64,000 nucleotides of DNA from Paenibacillus timonensis (GCF_009725205.1 NZ_WNZY01000001.1:248001-312000), one strand, 5' to 3'. Shown: positions 1-9,149, counted from the stretch's first letter. Notes: generated from the letters alone by a model not told the origin. Made by a program: numbers and translations.

Positions 1-65
1 ATACTGCCTGAATGTTAGGGTTATGTTAAAAAGGCGCTTCAGGCGTCGGCCAGGACTTCATCATC

Positions 66-983
66 CTACATGAAATCAAAGAAATAACGCGTCACGTGAA
101 AAAAGATCGGCGAGGTATACGTCAGACTGTCGACCAGGCTCAGGTAGCTCTTCTTTAAGGCCTGCGCTTTGTCGTCGTCGCCGATGAGCAAATCCCGTTT
201 CAGGACGGAGACGGTGGTGCTGCCGATAAAGCCGCCCAGCCCGATCAGCATGCCTGCGAACAAGCCAAACTTGGAACCCAGCGGCGTCAGGATCGGGGCC
301 AAGAGGGAAGCAGCGATGGACGTCACCGCAAACGAGCAAACAAAGCCCTCCCAGGTTACGTACGGATTCGCCGTTGGCACGACCTTGCGCTTGCCGAGAT
401 ACGAGGAAGCCGCATAATGGGCGATATCGTTTAACTGGGTCAGGACAACCAGGAAGAGCACCAGTCCCGCACCATATTGCGGCGTGGCGAACGGGAAATA
501 CGCGAGATGGCTCAGACCGAACACCATCAGCATCAGTCCCCACTGGACCCGGCTGACGCTGCGCAAGAATCCGGCCGTTCCTTTGTTAATCATGCGGGGG
601 AGCGGCAGGAATAGGAACACGTACACCGGGATAAAAACGATAAACATGCCGTACCACTCGATCAGGATCCAGTAAAACTGCGCGGGAATCGCCAGATACG
701 CCCATAAGAACAGCCGACGCTCGGATTTGCGCGAACGGATCATGGAGAAGTATTCTTTTAGCGCGAAAAAAGACAGCAGCATCACCGCCAGCAGCGAAAC
801 GACCGGATTAAACAAGGTCGCGAGGCAGAGGATCAGCCACATGCCCCACCAGGTGCGCAGGCGTTGCCGAAAGGCCGGGAACCCCTCGCCGGGATGCTTC
901 CGGTCCTGTATAAAGCAGATGGAATGAATGACCGCCAAGACCACAAAGATCACGATCATCGTCCATTGCAGAGGGTTTAACAT
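66..983 (-). CDS. CdsA-like phosphatidate cytidylyltransferase family membrane protein
   Basis: An integral membrane protein of about 305 residues with roughly eight hydrophobic segments. The overall layout and the C-terminal block (SVLKRDLLIGDDDKA, then SLVDSL) resemble CdsA-family CDP-diacylglycerol synthases, which make CDP-DAG from phosphatidic acid and CTP in the membrane. The usual C-terminal CdsA signature (GG-x-DR-x-D) is degenerate here: SLVDSL stands where GxxDRxD is expected. It is therefore more like the YnbB-type paralogues than the housekeeping enzyme, and its activity is uncertain. I chose the ATG at 983, 12 bases after AAGGAAG; a TTG at 995 is the only alternative in frame. 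It is divergent from the NlpC/P60-like gene at 1091. Confidence 0.7.
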   Translation of the reverse strand: MLNPLQWTMIVIFVVLAVIHSICFIQDRKHPGEGFPAFRQRLRTWWGMWLILCLATLFNPVVSLLAVMLLSFFALKEYFSMIRSRKSERRLFLWAYLAIPAQFYWILIEWYGMFIVFIPVYVFLFLPLPRMINKGTAGFLRSVSRVQWGLMLMVFGLSHLAYFPFATPQYGAGLVLFLVVLTQLNDIAHYAASSYLGKRKVVPTANPYVTWEGFVCSFAVTSIAASLLAPILTPLGSKFGLFAGMLIGLGGFIGSTTVSVLKRDLLIGDDDKAQALKKSYLSLVDSLTYTSPIFFHVTRYFFDFM

Positions 984-1046
984 GCTAAATCCCAACTTCC
1001 TTAGGAGGTAGATTCCACCAAAGGAATCATATGTTATTATGGAGGA

Positions 1047-1066
1047 ATAGTCTACAAATAGTCTAC
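1047..1066. repeat. 11-bp-phased direct repeat ATAGTCTAC in a divergent promoter region
   Basis: ATAGTCTAC occurs at 1047-1055 and again at 1058-1066, in phase with one helical turn, between the divergent genes starting at 983 and 1091. Such spacing is typical of regulator binding sites. The inverse motif GTAGAC also occurs twice upstream of the GH94 gene (9679-9694). Confidence 0.4.
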
Positions 1067-1090
1067 CGTAGATAAGGGGAATTAAAGTCG

Positions 1091-1627
1091 ATGGCCGCGG
1101 ATCGCTCGGTGTTTATTTTGCTAACGAATACGGGGACGCTCTTCACCAAAATGATCAAGGGATACACAAGAGCGCCCTATAATCATGCTTCGATCTCGTT
1201 TAACCGCGAGCTGTCGGAGCTGTATAGCTTTGGGCGGAAACACCCGAACAACCCGCTGAACGGCGGATTTGTGAAAGAGGATATCAAGACCGGTACATTC
1301 AGCAAATATCCGAACACAACCTGTGTCATCTACGAATTGAAGGTCACCCCGCGCGAGGTGGAGAAAATGGAGCGAGTGCTCCAGCTGTTTATCCGCAAGC
1401 GGCAAAAGTTCTTATACAACATCCTAGGTATCATTGGGATCGCCTTGAAGGAGCCGATCGAGTTCAGCAACTCGTATTTCTGCTCGCAATTCGTTGCGGA
1501 AATTCTGGAGCGGTCGGGGATCAAGCTATGGAACAAGCTTTCTGCGTTGGTGACGCCGGATGATTTTCGGCAGTGCGACCGGCTGCAGCTTATTTATGAA
1601 GGAAAGCTAAGCGAATACGAGCCGTAG
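1091..1627 (+). CDS. Permuted NlpC/P60 (YiiX-type) papain-like protein
   Basis: A soluble protein of 178 residues without a signal peptide. It has the circularly permuted NlpC/P60 arrangement seen in YiiX/YebB-like proteins: the His comes first (H32 in YNHASISF) and the nucleophile Cys comes late (C131 in SYFCSQFVAE). Known members are amidases or thioesterases, often acting on peptidoglycan or lipids; the substrate here cannot be read from sequence. The TPDDF motif after the Cys is also usual for the group. The start is ATG 1091 with AAGGGGA ten bases upstream. It lies alone, divergent from the CdsA-like gene. Confidence 0.75.
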   Translation: MAADRSVFILLTNTGTLFTKMIKGYTRAPYNHASISFNRELSELYSFGRKHPNNPLNGGFVKEDIKTGTFSKYPNTTCVIYELKVTPREVEKMERVLQLFIRKRQKFLYNILGIIGIALKEPIEFSNSYFCSQFVAEILERSGIKLWNKLSALVTPDDFRQCDRLQLIYEGKLSEYEP

Positions 1628-1686
1628 AATAAAGAAAGTTTCTTCCGCCCCCTTCCTCTCCCCGCAGGGTTGTGGTACCCTGATAT

Positions 1687-1702
1687 CAACTTATTAAAGT
1701 TG
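1687..1702. promoter_or_regulatory. Candidate ROK operator, palindrome CAACTT-ATTA-AAGTTG
   Basis: A perfect 6-4-6 palindrome lies about 25 bases upstream of the ROK regulator start. ROK repressors of the XylR/NagC type bind AT-rich palindromes and often autoregulate. Assigning this site to the adjacent regulator is inference. Confidence 0.4.
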
Positions 1703-1727
1703 TTTAAAAAGTGGAAGGAGGTGCCCC

Positions 1728-2759
1728 ATGAACGAGCTGCCGGCTACACCTAAAGAGATGAAGCAGGTGATTCGCAGCGGCATCCGTTCCACCTTGCTGG
1801 CCATGGGCAGCGCGACGAAGGCGGAGCTAAGCGGGAAATTGGGCGTCAGCTTTCCGACGGTCAGCAAGTTTCTGGCCGAATTGAAGGAGGCTGGGGAGAT
1901 TACGGCCATCGGGATGGACGATTCCAGCGGCGGCAGGCGGGCGGAGCGGTATGTGTACAATCCGGATGTCATGCTGGGGCTTGCTGTATTTCTCGAGCGA
2001 ACGGAAACGAATTATGTCATCTACAATTGCTCCGGCGAAGTGAAGGAAGAGGGCCGCGCCCCCAGCATGCTGGGAGATGCAGGCGACAGTCTGGCCGAGC
2101 TGATTGAGGAGCAAATGAGCCGATTTCCAAAGATTCGTTCTCTGGCAGTCGGCGTTCCGGGGGCGGTCAATCAAGGGCGGATCATTCATATCCCGGCCTA
2201 CGGTGCGCTCCAAAATTTCGATTTGAAGGGCGCTCTGGAGAAGCGGTTTGGACTTCCCGCTATCGTGGAGAACGACATGAACGCCGCGGTGCTGGGGTAT
2301 TACCATCATCTCGATACGAGCGATAATCCCTCACTGGTCTACCTCTATTTCGGTCAGAATGGACCGGGGTCAGGGATCTTGATCAACGGCGATGTCGTTC
2401 GAGGCAGCACGTTCTTCACAGGAGAAGTCTCTTACGTTCCTCAATATGAGGAGAAAAATTTCGGCCAGGCCTTACAGGCGCGGCCCTATCTTGGGCCCGG
2501 CCAGGCCAGAATAGGTACCGCAGGAGTGGATGCGGTCAGCCGTCTGGTCGCGACCTGTACCGCATTGATCAACCCGCATACCATAGTGTTTTGCCATGAT
2601 GAAGTCAGCGTGTTCTTGCTGAACGAAATCAAGGCAAGGAGTGCGCGGTACGTTCCAGCCGAGCATCTGCCTCGGCTAATGATGAGCGATTGGCGGCGGG
2701 ATTATTTGAACGGACTGCAGCATCTAGGACGACAATTGATGATTTCGACAAGCGGATAG
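1728..2759 (+). CDS. ROK-family transcriptional regulator
   Basis: A protein of 343 residues: an N-terminal winged helix (about residues 20-65, AELSGKLGVSFPTVSKFL) followed by a sugar-kinase-like ROK domain (GVPGAVNQGRI; VENDMNAAVLGYY). ROK regulators are sugar-responsive repressors such as NagC and XylR. The Cys-rich zinc motif CxCGxxGC of most ROK proteins is missing; the matching stretch (about residues 245-262) has no Cys. Effector binding may therefore differ from the classic type. The start is ATG 1728 after GGAAGGAGGTG. The MFS gene begins 18 bases after the stop, so the two are very probably one operon for import of a sugar or related metabolite. Confidence 0.85.
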   Translation: MNELPATPKEMKQVIRSGIRSTLLAMGSATKAELSGKLGVSFPTVSKFLAELKEAGEITAIGMDDSSGGRRAERYVYNPDVMLGLAVFLERTETNYVIYNCSGEVKEEGRAPSMLGDAGDSLAELIEEQMSRFPKIRSLAVGVPGAVNQGRIIHIPAYGALQNFDLKGALEKRFGLPAIVENDMNAAVLGYYHHLDTSDNPSLVYLYFGQNGPGSGILINGDVVRGSTFFTGEVSYVPQYEEKNFGQALQARPYLGPGQARIGTAGVDAVSRLVATCTALINPHTIVFCHDEVSVFLLNEIKARSARYVPAEHLPRLMMSDWRRDYLNGLQHLGRQLMISTSG

Positions 2760-2776
2760 GAGAAGGAGATTGAAAC

Positions 2777-4000
2777 ATGGCGACATTCTTTTTGTTGATT
2801 ATTTATTTGGCATTCATCAGCTTGGGGCTGCCCGACTCGCTGCTGGGCTCAGCCTGGCCGATTATTCGGGGCGACCTGGGTGCGCCGCTGGGTACCGCCG
2901 GCGTATTGTTCATGATCGTAGCCGCGGGCACGATCGTGTCGAGCTTGGCCAGCGGCTCAGTCCTGCGCCGGTTTGGTACGGGAATGGTGACGCTCGCCAG
3001 CTGTATCATGACCGCTGTGGCTTTGCTAGGCTATTCGTTAGCCCCATCGGTGTTCTGGCTGGGCGTCTGTGCCATTCCGCTGGGTTTGGGCGCCGGGTCG
3101 GTTGACGCTGGCCTTAACAATTACGTAGCGGCCCACTACAAAGCGCATCACATGAGCTGGCTGCACTGCTTCTGGGGCGTCGGCGCGACGCTGGGGCCCG
3201 TGATCATGGCTGGATTCATCTCCGGCGACGGTCATTGGCGAAACGGTTATTTGACGGTAGCGATCATTCAATTTGCCCTGGTTGTCATTTTATTCTTCAC
3301 GCTGCCGCTTTGGGATCGGGTTGCTCAGTCCGCCGGCGATTCCAGGAAAGAAGAGCTTGGCGAACGGGAAGCGGAGCCGTCGGATGCGGGCCGAGTCAAA
3401 CCGCTGCGGATCCCTGGCGTCAAGCTGGCGCTGGTTTCCTTTCTGTTCTATTGCGGGGTGGAGGCGACAGTGGGCCTTTGGGGCAGCAGCTACCTCGTCG
3501 GCGTCAAGAATATCGGGGCCGCAACGGCCGCGAGCTGGGTATCGATGTATTACGCCGGGATCACGGTTGGTCGGTTCATCGCAGGGTTCGTCACGTTCAA
3601 AGTGAGCAATCGCGTTATGATCCGCACGGGACAAATCACAGCCTTGTTTGGCGCGGTGCTGCTAATCCTGCCTTTACCCGCGATCCTGTCGCTGATCGGT
3701 TTCCTGATCATCGGCCTGGGCTTGGCCCCGATTTACCCATGCATGCTGCACGAAACGCCGGTACGCTTCGGCAAGCAGCAATCCCAGACGATTATGGGGG
3801 TTCAGATGGCGGTCGCCTACACCGGCAGCACCTTTATGCCGCCCCTGCTCGGGTTCCTGGCTTCGCACTCAACGATCGGGGTTTTCCCGATATACATCGT
3901 GTTGTCGGCCGCCGCAATGTGGTTGTTCTCCGAACGGTTAAACGTCTTTTTGAAGGCGAGAAGCCGCGCTGCGCAAGGCAGCGTGATTTCTTCGCGATAA
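2777..4000 (+). CDS. MFS transporter, FucP-like sugar permease type
   Basis: A protein of 407 residues with about twelve membrane segments in two halves, split by a hydrophilic loop near residues 185-215. The N-terminal GLPDSLLGSAWP motif and LGLGAGSVDAGLNNYVA around residue 110 are typical of the FucP-like clade of the major facilitator superfamily, proton-coupled sugar permeases of the cytoplasmic membrane. It directly follows the ROK regulator with the start at an AGGAGAAGGAG-type site, so a regulated sugar uptake or efflux pair is likely. The substrate cannot be determined. A strong terminator follows. Confidence 0.85.
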   Translation: MATFFLLIIYLAFISLGLPDSLLGSAWPIIRGDLGAPLGTAGVLFMIVAAGTIVSSLASGSVLRRFGTGMVTLASCIMTAVALLGYSLAPSVFWLGVCAIPLGLGAGSVDAGLNNYVAAHYKAHHMSWLHCFWGVGATLGPVIMAGFISGDGHWRNGYLTVAIIQFALVVILFFTLPLWDRVAQSAGDSRKEELGEREAEPSDAGRVKPLRIPGVKLALVSFLFYCGVEATVGLWGSSYLVGVKNIGAATAASWVSMYYAGITVGRFIAGFVTFKVSNRVMIRTGQITALFGAVLLILPLPAILSLIGFLIIGLGLAPIYPCMLHETPVRFGKQQSQTIMGVQMAVAYTGSTFMPPLLGFLASHSTIGVFPIYIVLSAAAMWLFSERLNVFLKARSRAAQGSVISSR

Positions 4001-4024
4001 TAACACCGGAACTTGGAATACGAA

Positions 4025-4070
4025 GGAGCTTTGTCAAAGGGGGAAGCCCCCCTCTGAAAGGCTCCTTTTT
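4025..4070 (+). terminator. Rho-independent terminator after the ROK/MFS operon
   Basis: A long imperfect stem begins with AGGAGC, closes around GGGGG-AAGC-CCCCC and returns through GGCTCCT, followed by TTTTT. Confidence 0.85.
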
Positions 4071-4090
4071 CATGAAAATCACCCATGATT

Positions 4091-4120
4091 TGAATGATCC
4101 GCTTCTCAACCTGAATACTA
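4091..4120 (+). promoter_or_regulatory. Sigma-G-like promoter before gerA
   Basis: TGAATG at 4091-4096, a 17-bp spacer, then AATACTA at 4114-4120. This resembles the forespore sigma-G consensus (TGAATA, CATACTA), with six of seven matches at -10. The -10 element ends 28 bases upstream of the gerA start. It fits forespore expression of germination receptors. Confidence 0.6.
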
Positions 4121-4147
4121 ACTTCATCATGAATGAGGTGCGTAAAG

Positions 4148-5743
4148 ATGAAGTTTCCGATGCGGTATAAATCGAATAACAAGGCGGTTCCGAGAACGAA
4201 ATCGGCAGCCCCGAACCGGAACGATCAGGTGGGCGAAGTCGCCGCCCATCTCTCGAGTAACGAACGGGTGCTGAAACAACTCTTCTCCAATAGCTCCGAT
4301 ATCCTCTTTCGTACGGTCACCCTTCCGGGTCAAACCCGCCTTCTATTGGTGTATGTCGATGGGCTTGTCAACACGAATATGCTAGATCAAGTCGTGCTGC
4401 AGCCGATGATGTTCGAGGGTTTACCTGGCGATGCGGAGAACGGCGGGTCCGGATCGCTAAGTGACTGGTTGACCAAACGGCTTGTTGCCGTTGCCCAGGT
4501 CAAGCCGGTCCAGCAGATCGGTGTCATCGTGGAAAGCATTCTGAAAGGCGACCTCGCCATGTTGATCGATGGAGAGAACCAGGCGTTGCTGGTTGGGTTA
4601 CAGGGCTTTGAGAAGCGTGCCATCGAAGAACCGAGCGCCGAGTTGTCCGTTCGCGGACCGAGGGACGGATTCACGGAAGTTCTGCGAACGAATACCAGTC
4701 TGATCCGCAGACGGATTCGCAGCGAGAAGCTGAAAATGGAGTCGCTCACCCTCGGCCAGTACTCGAAGACCGATATCGTCATTGCTTATCTAGAGGGAAT
4801 TGCCTCGGAGTCGGTATTGAAGGAAGTCCGCCAGCGGCTTCACCGCATCGAGATTGACGGGGTGTTGGAATCGGGGTATATCGAAGAATTCATTGAAGAC
4901 GTACCCTGGTCTCCTTTTCCTCAAATCCAAAATACCGAGCGGCCCGATATCGTCTGTTCCAGCTTACTGGAGGGGAAGATTGCCATTTTCGTCGACAACA
5001 CGCCGTTTGTCCTGATTGTCCCCATGACCTTTTGGTCCGGACTGCAGGCCGTGGAGGACTATTATGAGCGTTCCATTTATACGTCGTTTATTCGGCTCAT
5101 TCGGTTCGGCCTGTTGAACATTTCCTTGCTGCTTCCGTCGTTGTTCGTCTCATTGACTACCTTTCATCAACAACTGGTTCCGACGAGTTTATTGATTAGT
5201 GTCGCTGCCGCCAGGGAGGGGGTTCCGCTGCCGACAGTTATTGAGACGTTATTGATGGAGTTCATGTTTGAGGGCCTGCGGGAAGCGGGCATACGCCTGC
5301 CGAAGCCGATCGGTTCGGCGGTCAGCATCGTAGGTGCGCTCGTGATTGGACAAGCGGCAGTTCAAGCCGGCATCGTATCCGCTTCCGTCGTGATTATCGT
5401 CGCCACGACGGGCATCGCATCCTTTGCGATTCCGCGATACAATCTCGGGACGGCAGTCCGGTTGCTGCGTTTCCCCATGTTAATTTTAGCCGGCGTCCTG
5501 GGCTTGTACGGGGTTATTGCGGGCCTCTTTCTCATCGTTATCCATCTCCTGGGCCTTCGATCGTTTGGAATTCCGTATATGACACCGATCTCACCGCAAT
5601 TCCCTGAGAACATGAAGGATGTATGGATACGCGCGCCAAGGTGGAGCATGCATCAACGGCCCTTGCTCTCCACTGGGGGAAATAAACAACGCGTGCCGAA
5701 AGGCCAACGACCGAGTCCGAAACGGGGGAGGACAGAGCCATGA
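4148..5743 (+). CDS. GerA-family spore germination receptor subunit A
   Basis: A protein of 531 residues, normal for GerAA/GerBA/GerKA. The N-terminal hydrophilic half carries the family region NSSDILFRTVTLPG and the membrane part begins near residue 290, with a proline-bearing LLLPSLFVSL segment and LPKPIGSAVSIVGALVIGQAAV, both hallmarks of the A subunit. In B. subtilis this subunit sits in the spore inner membrane with B and C subunits and takes part in nutrient sensing. I prefer ATG 4148, seven bases after GAGGTG; ATG 4133 is in frame but has no ribosome site. The stop overlaps gerC by four bases, so they are translationally coupled. Confidence 0.95.
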   Translation: MKFPMRYKSNNKAVPRTKSAAPNRNDQVGEVAAHLSSNERVLKQLFSNSSDILFRTVTLPGQTRLLLVYVDGLVNTNMLDQVVLQPMMFEGLPGDAENGGSGSLSDWLTKRLVAVAQVKPVQQIGVIVESILKGDLAMLIDGENQALLVGLQGFEKRAIEEPSAELSVRGPRDGFTEVLRTNTSLIRRRIRSEKLKMESLTLGQYSKTDIVIAYLEGIASESVLKEVRQRLHRIEIDGVLESGYIEEFIEDVPWSPFPQIQNTERPDIVCSSLLEGKIAIFVDNTPFVLIVPMTFWSGLQAVEDYYERSIYTSFIRLIRFGLLNISLLLPSLFVSLTTFHQQLVPTSLLISVAAAREGVPLPTVIETLLMEFMFEGLREAGIRLPKPIGSAVSIVGALVIGQAAVQAGIVSASVVIIVATTGIASFAIPRYNLGTAVRLLRFPMLILAGVLGLYGVIAGLFLIVIHLLGLRSFGIPYMTPISPQFPENMKDVWIRAPRWSMHQRPLLSTGGNKQRVPKGQRPSPKRGRTEP

Positions 5744-6966
5744 ACCGGATGCGGAAAGCCGGAGTTTTCGCTTTAGCCATGCTGACGCTGTTGTTGACGG
5801 CGGGGTGTTGGGATAGCTCGGAGGTGAATGATCTCGCCTTGGAGTTGGCCTGGGGAATCGATTCGGCTAAGGACAAGGGAGTCATGATCAGCGCTCAGGT
5901 GATCGCCCCTTTTCGGATTGGCAGCGCGCAGAAAAGCAGCGGCGGGGGAGGCGGTGGCCAGGATAAGCCTTATTTCGTTGTGACCGGCATCGGGAAAGAC
6001 ACGTTGGATGCGGTACAGCAAATGCAAAACAAGCTGTCTCGTCAAGTGTACCGCGCGCACCGGCGCGTAATCGTGATTGGAGAGGCGCAGGCCAGAAAGG
6101 GGCTCAAAGAGGTGCTTGATACGTATAGTCGCGATCCGAATCTCAAGCTGCGCAGCGATGTTTTTATCGTAAGGGGAGGGACAGCCAAGGAGTTTCTGAA
6201 TGTGGCCTACCCACTTGAGGACATCCCAGGCATGGGAGCTTTAAAGGAATACAGTCAAATTGGTGCGCTAAAGGAAATGGGTCTGATCAACCTGATGATC
6301 TCTTCGATTAGTGACGGAAATTGTCCGGCATTACCGGCCATAGCGATAGGTTTTGATACGCCGGGGCAAGAGAGTGCGCAACAGGGGGGGGGCTCGGGAG
6401 AGAAGGGCTTTCGTATTGCGGGAACGGGGATTTTCGACAATGATCTGAAGTTGCTGGGATTTATTGACGCGAACGAAGGCAAAGTGTTGCGATGGATAAA
6501 AGGGGAGCTCGGAAAGCTGATCGTTACGTCCCAGATCGCAGGGGAAAACGGCAAGATCAGTATGGATCTAAACAAGTTGAACAGCAAAGTTCAACCGATA
6601 TTCGAAGGCGACAACATCAAAATCCAGGTCACCTTGATCGGTCAAGGGATGATTCGGGAGAACAATACGGGCTTTGACCTCACGCAGCCGCATAATCTTA
6701 ACCTTGTTCAGGAAGCGTTGGAGAAACAAGTCGAAACGAACGCTTATCAAACGATCACCAAGGTGCAGGATAAGTTTGGAACCGACGTTTTTGAATTTGG
6801 CGAAGTCATCCATCGCATGTACCCGTCCCGTTGGAGATCCTTAAAGGACAACTGGAACCAGGAATTTCGGAAAGCCGAAATTTCTGTTAAAGCAAAGTTG
6901 ACGATCCGGAAAATTGGCGTAACCGGACCCTCGCTGCACTTGAAGGAGCGAGAGATTAAGAAATGA
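5740..6966 (+). CDS. Ger(x)C-family spore germination lipoprotein
   Basis: A lipoprotein of 408 residues. The signal peptide ends in the lipobox LLTAGCWDSSE, the typical GerC motif in which Cys is lipidated. The body has the Ger(x)C domains, including DTLDAVQQMQNKLSRQVYRAHRRVIVIGE and a C-terminal LTIRKIGVTG strand. A run of glycines near residues 68-73 (SSGGGGGGQ) is a low-complexity insertion. It is required with the A and B subunits for nutrient-triggered germination. The start codon overlaps the gerA stop (ATGA). The usual operon partner gerB is not downstream on this strand but lies convergent, 12 bases past the stop. Confidence 0.95.
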   Translation: MNRMRKAGVFALAMLTLLLTAGCWDSSEVNDLALELAWGIDSAKDKGVMISAQVIAPFRIGSAQKSSGGGGGGQDKPYFVVTGIGKDTLDAVQQMQNKLSRQVYRAHRRVIVIGEAQARKGLKEVLDTYSRDPNLKLRSDVFIVRGGTAKEFLNVAYPLEDIPGMGALKEYSQIGALKEMGLINLMISSISDGNCPALPAIAIGFDTPGQESAQQGGGSGEKGFRIAGTGIFDNDLKLLGFIDANEGKVLRWIKGELGKLIVTSQIAGENGKISMDLNKLNSKVQPIFEGDNIKIQVTLIGQGMIRENNTGFDLTQPHNLNLVQEALEKQVETNAYQTITKVQDKFGTDVFEFGEVIHRMYPSRWRSLKDNWNQEFRKAEISVKAKLTIRKIGVTGPSLHLKEREIKK

Positions 6967-6978
6967 AGGGGCTATCGG

Positions 6979-8073
6979 TCATTTCCTCTGCACCCGGTTA
7001 CGAATCCACGACAAGATGAGCAGAATAGCTGGCAGGATCAAAAACATCGGCACCCAGAAATAAGGAACCAAAACTTTATAATGCTGGAGATAAATATGCT
7101 CGGTAATATTCTTGGACATCGTCATCCCCAGGACTAAGGCGACGAGGGTTGCCGGAATAATCATGATGCGGTAGCTCTTCATCTTCGTTAGCTTTTGGAA
7201 GCCTTGGAGTGCGGTGAGCAGGTTGATCACGCTTTTCAACAGGGCTGTTGCAAAAAAGTATAGAACTCCGAACATCTGCAGGTTTTCAACGAAATTGCCT
7301 ACGCTGATCACGCCAAGTAAGGTATAGAGCGGATAGACAAAACGGGAAAACAAATCGTTATATACCAAAATAGCCAAGACATCAAAGCTGGCAATCATCA
7401 ATCCGGCCAGCAAGGTGGCGAGTAGGGTGATCTTCGTGATTTTTCCTTGGTCTTTGACATCCGGCCAGAACATGGCGAGGGCAATGGTCTCACCGAATCC
7501 TTGGGTGATCCTGTTCGGATAAGCGACATTCCATACGGGGCCCCACCCCTCATCCAACATCGGTTGGATATGATGAGGATGCAGGACTCCCGAGCCGAAG
7601 AGCAGGACAGTTTCCGTTATGAACATGAGGATGACAATGGGAAAAATCAATTCCCCCATCCTTGCGGTGACCTCGATTCCGCCGTAACAGCAATAGGCGG
7701 TAATAAAGGCAAAAACGCTCGTAATCACGAGCAGCGGGGTTCCGGGTAAAATCGCAGTCGAAACCATGTCCCTCGTGTCCGCAATGATTCGCCCCGTGAG
7801 GTACAAATACATGAGCGGATATAAGAAGGCAATCGGCGTACCCAGCCAGCGCCCCAGTTGGGCCGGGAACCATTCTACCAAGGTAAGTCCCGGGTTCAAA
7901 TGTCTTAAAGCTGTGTACACCCCAATCACGACTAGGCCGAGTCCTAATGAGATAAGATCACCTATCCAGGCATCCCGGCCTGCCGCGCTGCCGGATCCGA
8001 AAATGATGGTCGTCCCCAGTTGGTAGATAAAGGTAATTGTAAGCAATTGATAACCGGAAATTTTATACACCAT
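6979..8073 (-). CDS. GerB-family spore germination permease subunit
   Basis: A protein of 364 residues with about ten membrane segments, related to the APC amino acid permease superfamily (GerAB/GerKB group). Recognisable parts are the N-terminal SGYQLLTITFIYQLGTTI, FITAYCCYGGIEVTARMGEL and the loop HPHHIQPMLDEGWGPV. GerAB-type proteins bind the germinant and work with GerA and GerC subunits. The start is ATG 8073 with GGGAGCAGGGAT upstream. Its orientation is odd: in most loci gerA, gerB and gerC are co-transcribed, whereas here gerB faces gerC with only 12 bases between the two stop codons. It must have its own promoter. Confidence 0.93.
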   Translation of the reverse strand: MVYKISGYQLLTITFIYQLGTTIIFGSGSAAGRDAWIGDLISLGLGLVVIGVYTALRHLNPGLTLVEWFPAQLGRWLGTPIAFLYPLMYLYLTGRIIADTRDMVSTAILPGTPLLVITSVFAFITAYCCYGGIEVTARMGELIFPIVILMFITETVLLFGSGVLHPHHIQPMLDEGWGPVWNVAYPNRITQGFGETIALAMFWPDVKDQGKITKITLLATLLAGLMIASFDVLAILVYNDLFSRFVYPLYTLLGVISVGNFVENLQMFGVLYFFATALLKSVINLLTALQGFQKLTKMKSYRIMIIPATLVALVLGMTMSKNITEHIYLQHYKVLVPYFWVPMFLILPAILLILSWIRNRVQRK

Positions 8074-8167
8074 ATCCCTGCTCCCTCTAAGTAGCCGAAC
8101 ATCAGAAAAAAATAGATGCTACTCATTGTAACCATTGGAAATATGGCACAAACCCGGGGGAAGTGAT

Positions 8168-8941
8168 CTAGTATTTCTCCGCTATAAATACGCCATGCGA
8201 CAGATGGTTCCGGTAACGCTGGAGAAAGGCTTCGTTCTCCTTAAAAAACGTCCGGACGGCGGGATCCTGCAGCGCCTCCAGGTCGAGGAAGCGGTGCGGG
8301 TCCCACGCATTCTGCCAGTCGAAGGACGAATTTTTACCGCCTTGGCCTTGGGTCGTATTAGGGCCAGGATTCTCGCTTTCGTCAGCTCCAGTACCCGGCA
8401 CCCAAGGTCGGACGCTACGGAAACCGGCATCCTGCATCATTCGCATCCATGCGGCGGCGTCAGGTAAATGCGGATTACCGTAGAGCTCGCGCATCTCCCG
8501 CTCCAGCGCCGGATGGGGTTGCGTTCGGTACAACTCGCGGTCCCATGCCTCCCCGCCCTTGCGCAGAACGCGATGATATTCCCGGAAGGCCTTCACCGGG
8601 TCGGCGGCAAACACGGTCACCGACTCGGCGATCACCGCATCGTAGGTGTCCGATCGCAGCGGGATCGCGGTAATATCCCCTTGAATCCATTCGATTTGCA
8701 ATTGTTGTTGCTGCGCCCGACGCTCGGCTTTTTCCAGCATGATGACGCTTTGATCCATGGCCGTGACCTGCGCCCCCAACTGAGCCAGCAGGCAGGCCGT
8801 CCTGCCCGTTCCGCATCCGACCTCCAAGACGCGCATTCCTGGTACAACGCCGACAGACTGAATAAAGTCGACGGTACCCTGGTACCCCCCCGGATGCGCC
8901 GAACCTTCCCCAACGGCGGCGATGATTTCGTGATAATTCAT
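8168..8941 (-). CDS. Class I SAM-dependent methyltransferase (UbiE/UbiG-like fold)
   Basis: A protein of 257 residues. Motif I, VLEVGCGTGRTACLL (about residues 38-52), and the following AMDQS acidic loop bind S-adenosylmethionine. IPLRSDTYDAVIAESVTVF and YHRVLRKGGEAWDREL are the later Methyltransf_11 motifs. The C-terminal third is variable and should determine the acceptor, which I cannot infer. The start ATG 8941 has AGGAGGGG about ten bases upstream. It stands alone between gerB and the small Gly/Tyr protein gene, with no obvious functional partner. Confidence 0.85.
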   Translation of the reverse strand: MNYHEIIAAVGEGSAHPGGYQGTVDFIQSVGVVPGMRVLEVGCGTGRTACLLAQLGAQVTAMDQSVIMLEKAERRAQQQQLQIEWIQGDITAIPLRSDTYDAVIAESVTVFAADPVKAFREYHRVLRKGGEAWDRELYRTQPHPALEREMRELYGNPHLPDAAAWMRMMQDAGFRSVRPWVPGTGADESENPGPNTTQGQGGKNSSFDWQNAWDPHRFLDLEALQDPAVRTFFKENEAFLQRYRNHLSHGVFIAEKY

Positions 8942-9149
8942 CCCTTTGTTGCCCCTCCTTTATGAAGCTCCGCCACTCCTCTCACAGCAGAATATGCCGC
9001 CGCGTCTCCGGCGCGATTAAGATGGGCGTGCACCCCGGAAGGAAGGCTCTAGCGATTGATTTTATTTCAAGGATCGGGACATTCGCCCTGTGCAAATCTC
9101 CCGGCGGCGAATAGGATAAATGAGCATTCGAGAGGGGAGGCACGAGTCC

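Noticed and set aside
3235..4170. A 311-codon forward frame overlapping the MFS gene.
   Set aside because: It is in another frame of a clear membrane transporter, has no ribosome site and reads through the terminator at 4025-4070.
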